A stretch of 64,000 nt of DNA from Sinotaia quadrata (lineage: Eukaryota; Mollusca; Gastropoda; Architaenioglossa; Viviparidae): contig CM054180.1 of assembly GCA_028829895.1 (NCBI GenBank), forward strand, positions 93,122,135-93,186,134, given 5' to 3'. The notes beneath the pieces were generated by a model that saw only the letters and a list, made by a program, of their open reading frames with translations, searched no databases and was not told the origin of the DNA. This document shows, in pieces, positions 63,102 to 64,000 of the stretch. The translations under genes were made by a program, and so were the position numbers. Within the stretch, counting starts at the first letter, position 1; each line of letters starts with the position of its first letter.

Positions 63102-63555
63102 GTGGGTATATTCAAGTTACTTCAGAACCTTTTCTTAGACAGTACAAGTGGGTATATTCAAGTTATTTCAGAACCTTTTATTAAACAGTACAAGTGGGTA
63201 TATTCAAGTTACTTCAGAACCTTTTTCTTAGACAGTACAAGTGGGTATATTCAAGTTACTTCAGAACCTTTTCTTAAACAGTACAAGTGGGTATATACAA
63301 GTTATTTCAGAACCTTTTCTTAAACAGTACAAGTGGGTATATTCAATTTCTTTCAGAACCTTTTCTTAGACAGTACAAGTGGGTATATTCAAGTTATTTC
63401 AGAACCTTTTCTTAAACAGTACAAGTGGGTATATTCAATTTCTTTCAGAACCTTTTCTTAGACAGTACAAGTGGGTATATTCAAGTTACTTCAGAACCTT
63501 TTCTTAGACAGTACAAGTGGGTATATTCAAGTTACTTCAGAACCTTTTCTTAGTA
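63102..63555 (+). repeat. Donor-junction repeats after exon L5b
   Basis: About ten units of 45-46 bases contain acagtacaagtgggtatatt, a copy of the exon end and donor (cagtacaa/gtgggtata), joined to acttcagaaccttttcttag. A different, looser family (cttagtcattacatcttcag) follows at 63595-63920. Confidence 0.93.
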
Positions 63556-64000
63556 AAAACAATCCTCAATGAACCTTAAACTGTTGTCTATTTTTTTCTA
63601 ATTGAAATTCATCATTACACCTTGTGAGGGGAACATTTCCTGTTATCTTATGTTTCTTAGTAAAGGTCTTCACTGCATCATGTGGGGAAGAAACTTCCAG
63701 TTGCCTTTTTGAAATATTTCTTAGTCATTACATCTTCAGGGAAATCTTACTGTTGTATTTTCCAAATGTTTCTTAGTCATTACATCTTCAGGGAAATCTT
63801 ACTATTGTATTTTCCAAATGTTTCTTAGTAAAAGTCCTCATTACATATTGTATTGAAAAATTCTGGTTCTCTTATGTTCCTTAGTAAAAATCCTCATTGC
63901 ACCTTGTAGGAAATATTCCTGTTTTCTTTTCCAAATGTTGCTCAGTTTAATGTTTGAGTTCACAATGTCTTTAATAGTGTTTTTATTCATTCTTTGCAAT

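Overview
This is a window of eukaryotic nuclear DNA, AT-rich and packed with introns, minisatellites and retroelements. There are no operons or bacterial signals. An animal is indicated by extracellular Ig and lipocalin exons with GT-AG introns, a Ty3/gypsy-type element, a hAT fragment and a non-LTR reverse transcriptase relic. A lophotrochozoan, probably a mollusc, is the best guess, from the style of the retroelement proteins (SAP-like, E/K-rich Gag N-termini; an endonuclease-RT LINE of a kind common in molluscs). That guess is inference.

The whole window lies inside one large plus-strand gene that runs off both ends. I reconstructed 23 exons (531 to 63101, 2845 coding bases, 947 complete codons). 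They join without one phase conflict. They encode the end of one Ig domain, a complete second Ig domain, then four complete lipocalin-like modules and the start of a fifth. Each module is normally five exons: a (N-terminal Cys), b (G-x-W motif), c (one Cys, often G-D-Y), d (the TDY-motif strand, three Cys and the C-terminal Arg region) and e (last Cys plus linker). Each module carries six cysteines at matching places. In module 2, exons a and b are fused. I recognise the folds but not the gene; an Ig plus multi-lipocalin chain is an unusual architecture.

The introns hold: a 10.8 kb tandem LTR-internal-LTR-internal-LTR array of a pol-less retroelement (15617-26381); a probable 1.4 kb non-autonomous DNA element (27350-28735); a hAT remnant (30970-31640); an apparently intact LTR retrotransposon on the minus strand whose integrase lies upstream of reverse transcriptase, as in the Gmr1 group (31831-40165); a dead LINE (42826-44585); and two solo LTRs (49754-50595 and 52493-54207). 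No element interrupts an exon, and every well-delimited insertion sits inside a minisatellite.

The most unexpected pattern is that at least a dozen of the intronic minisatellites abut exons and have units that look like copies of the local splice junction (acceptor plus exon start, or exon end plus donor). This gives arrays of decoy splice sites next to true ones. All comparisons were made by eye; no database search was possible.
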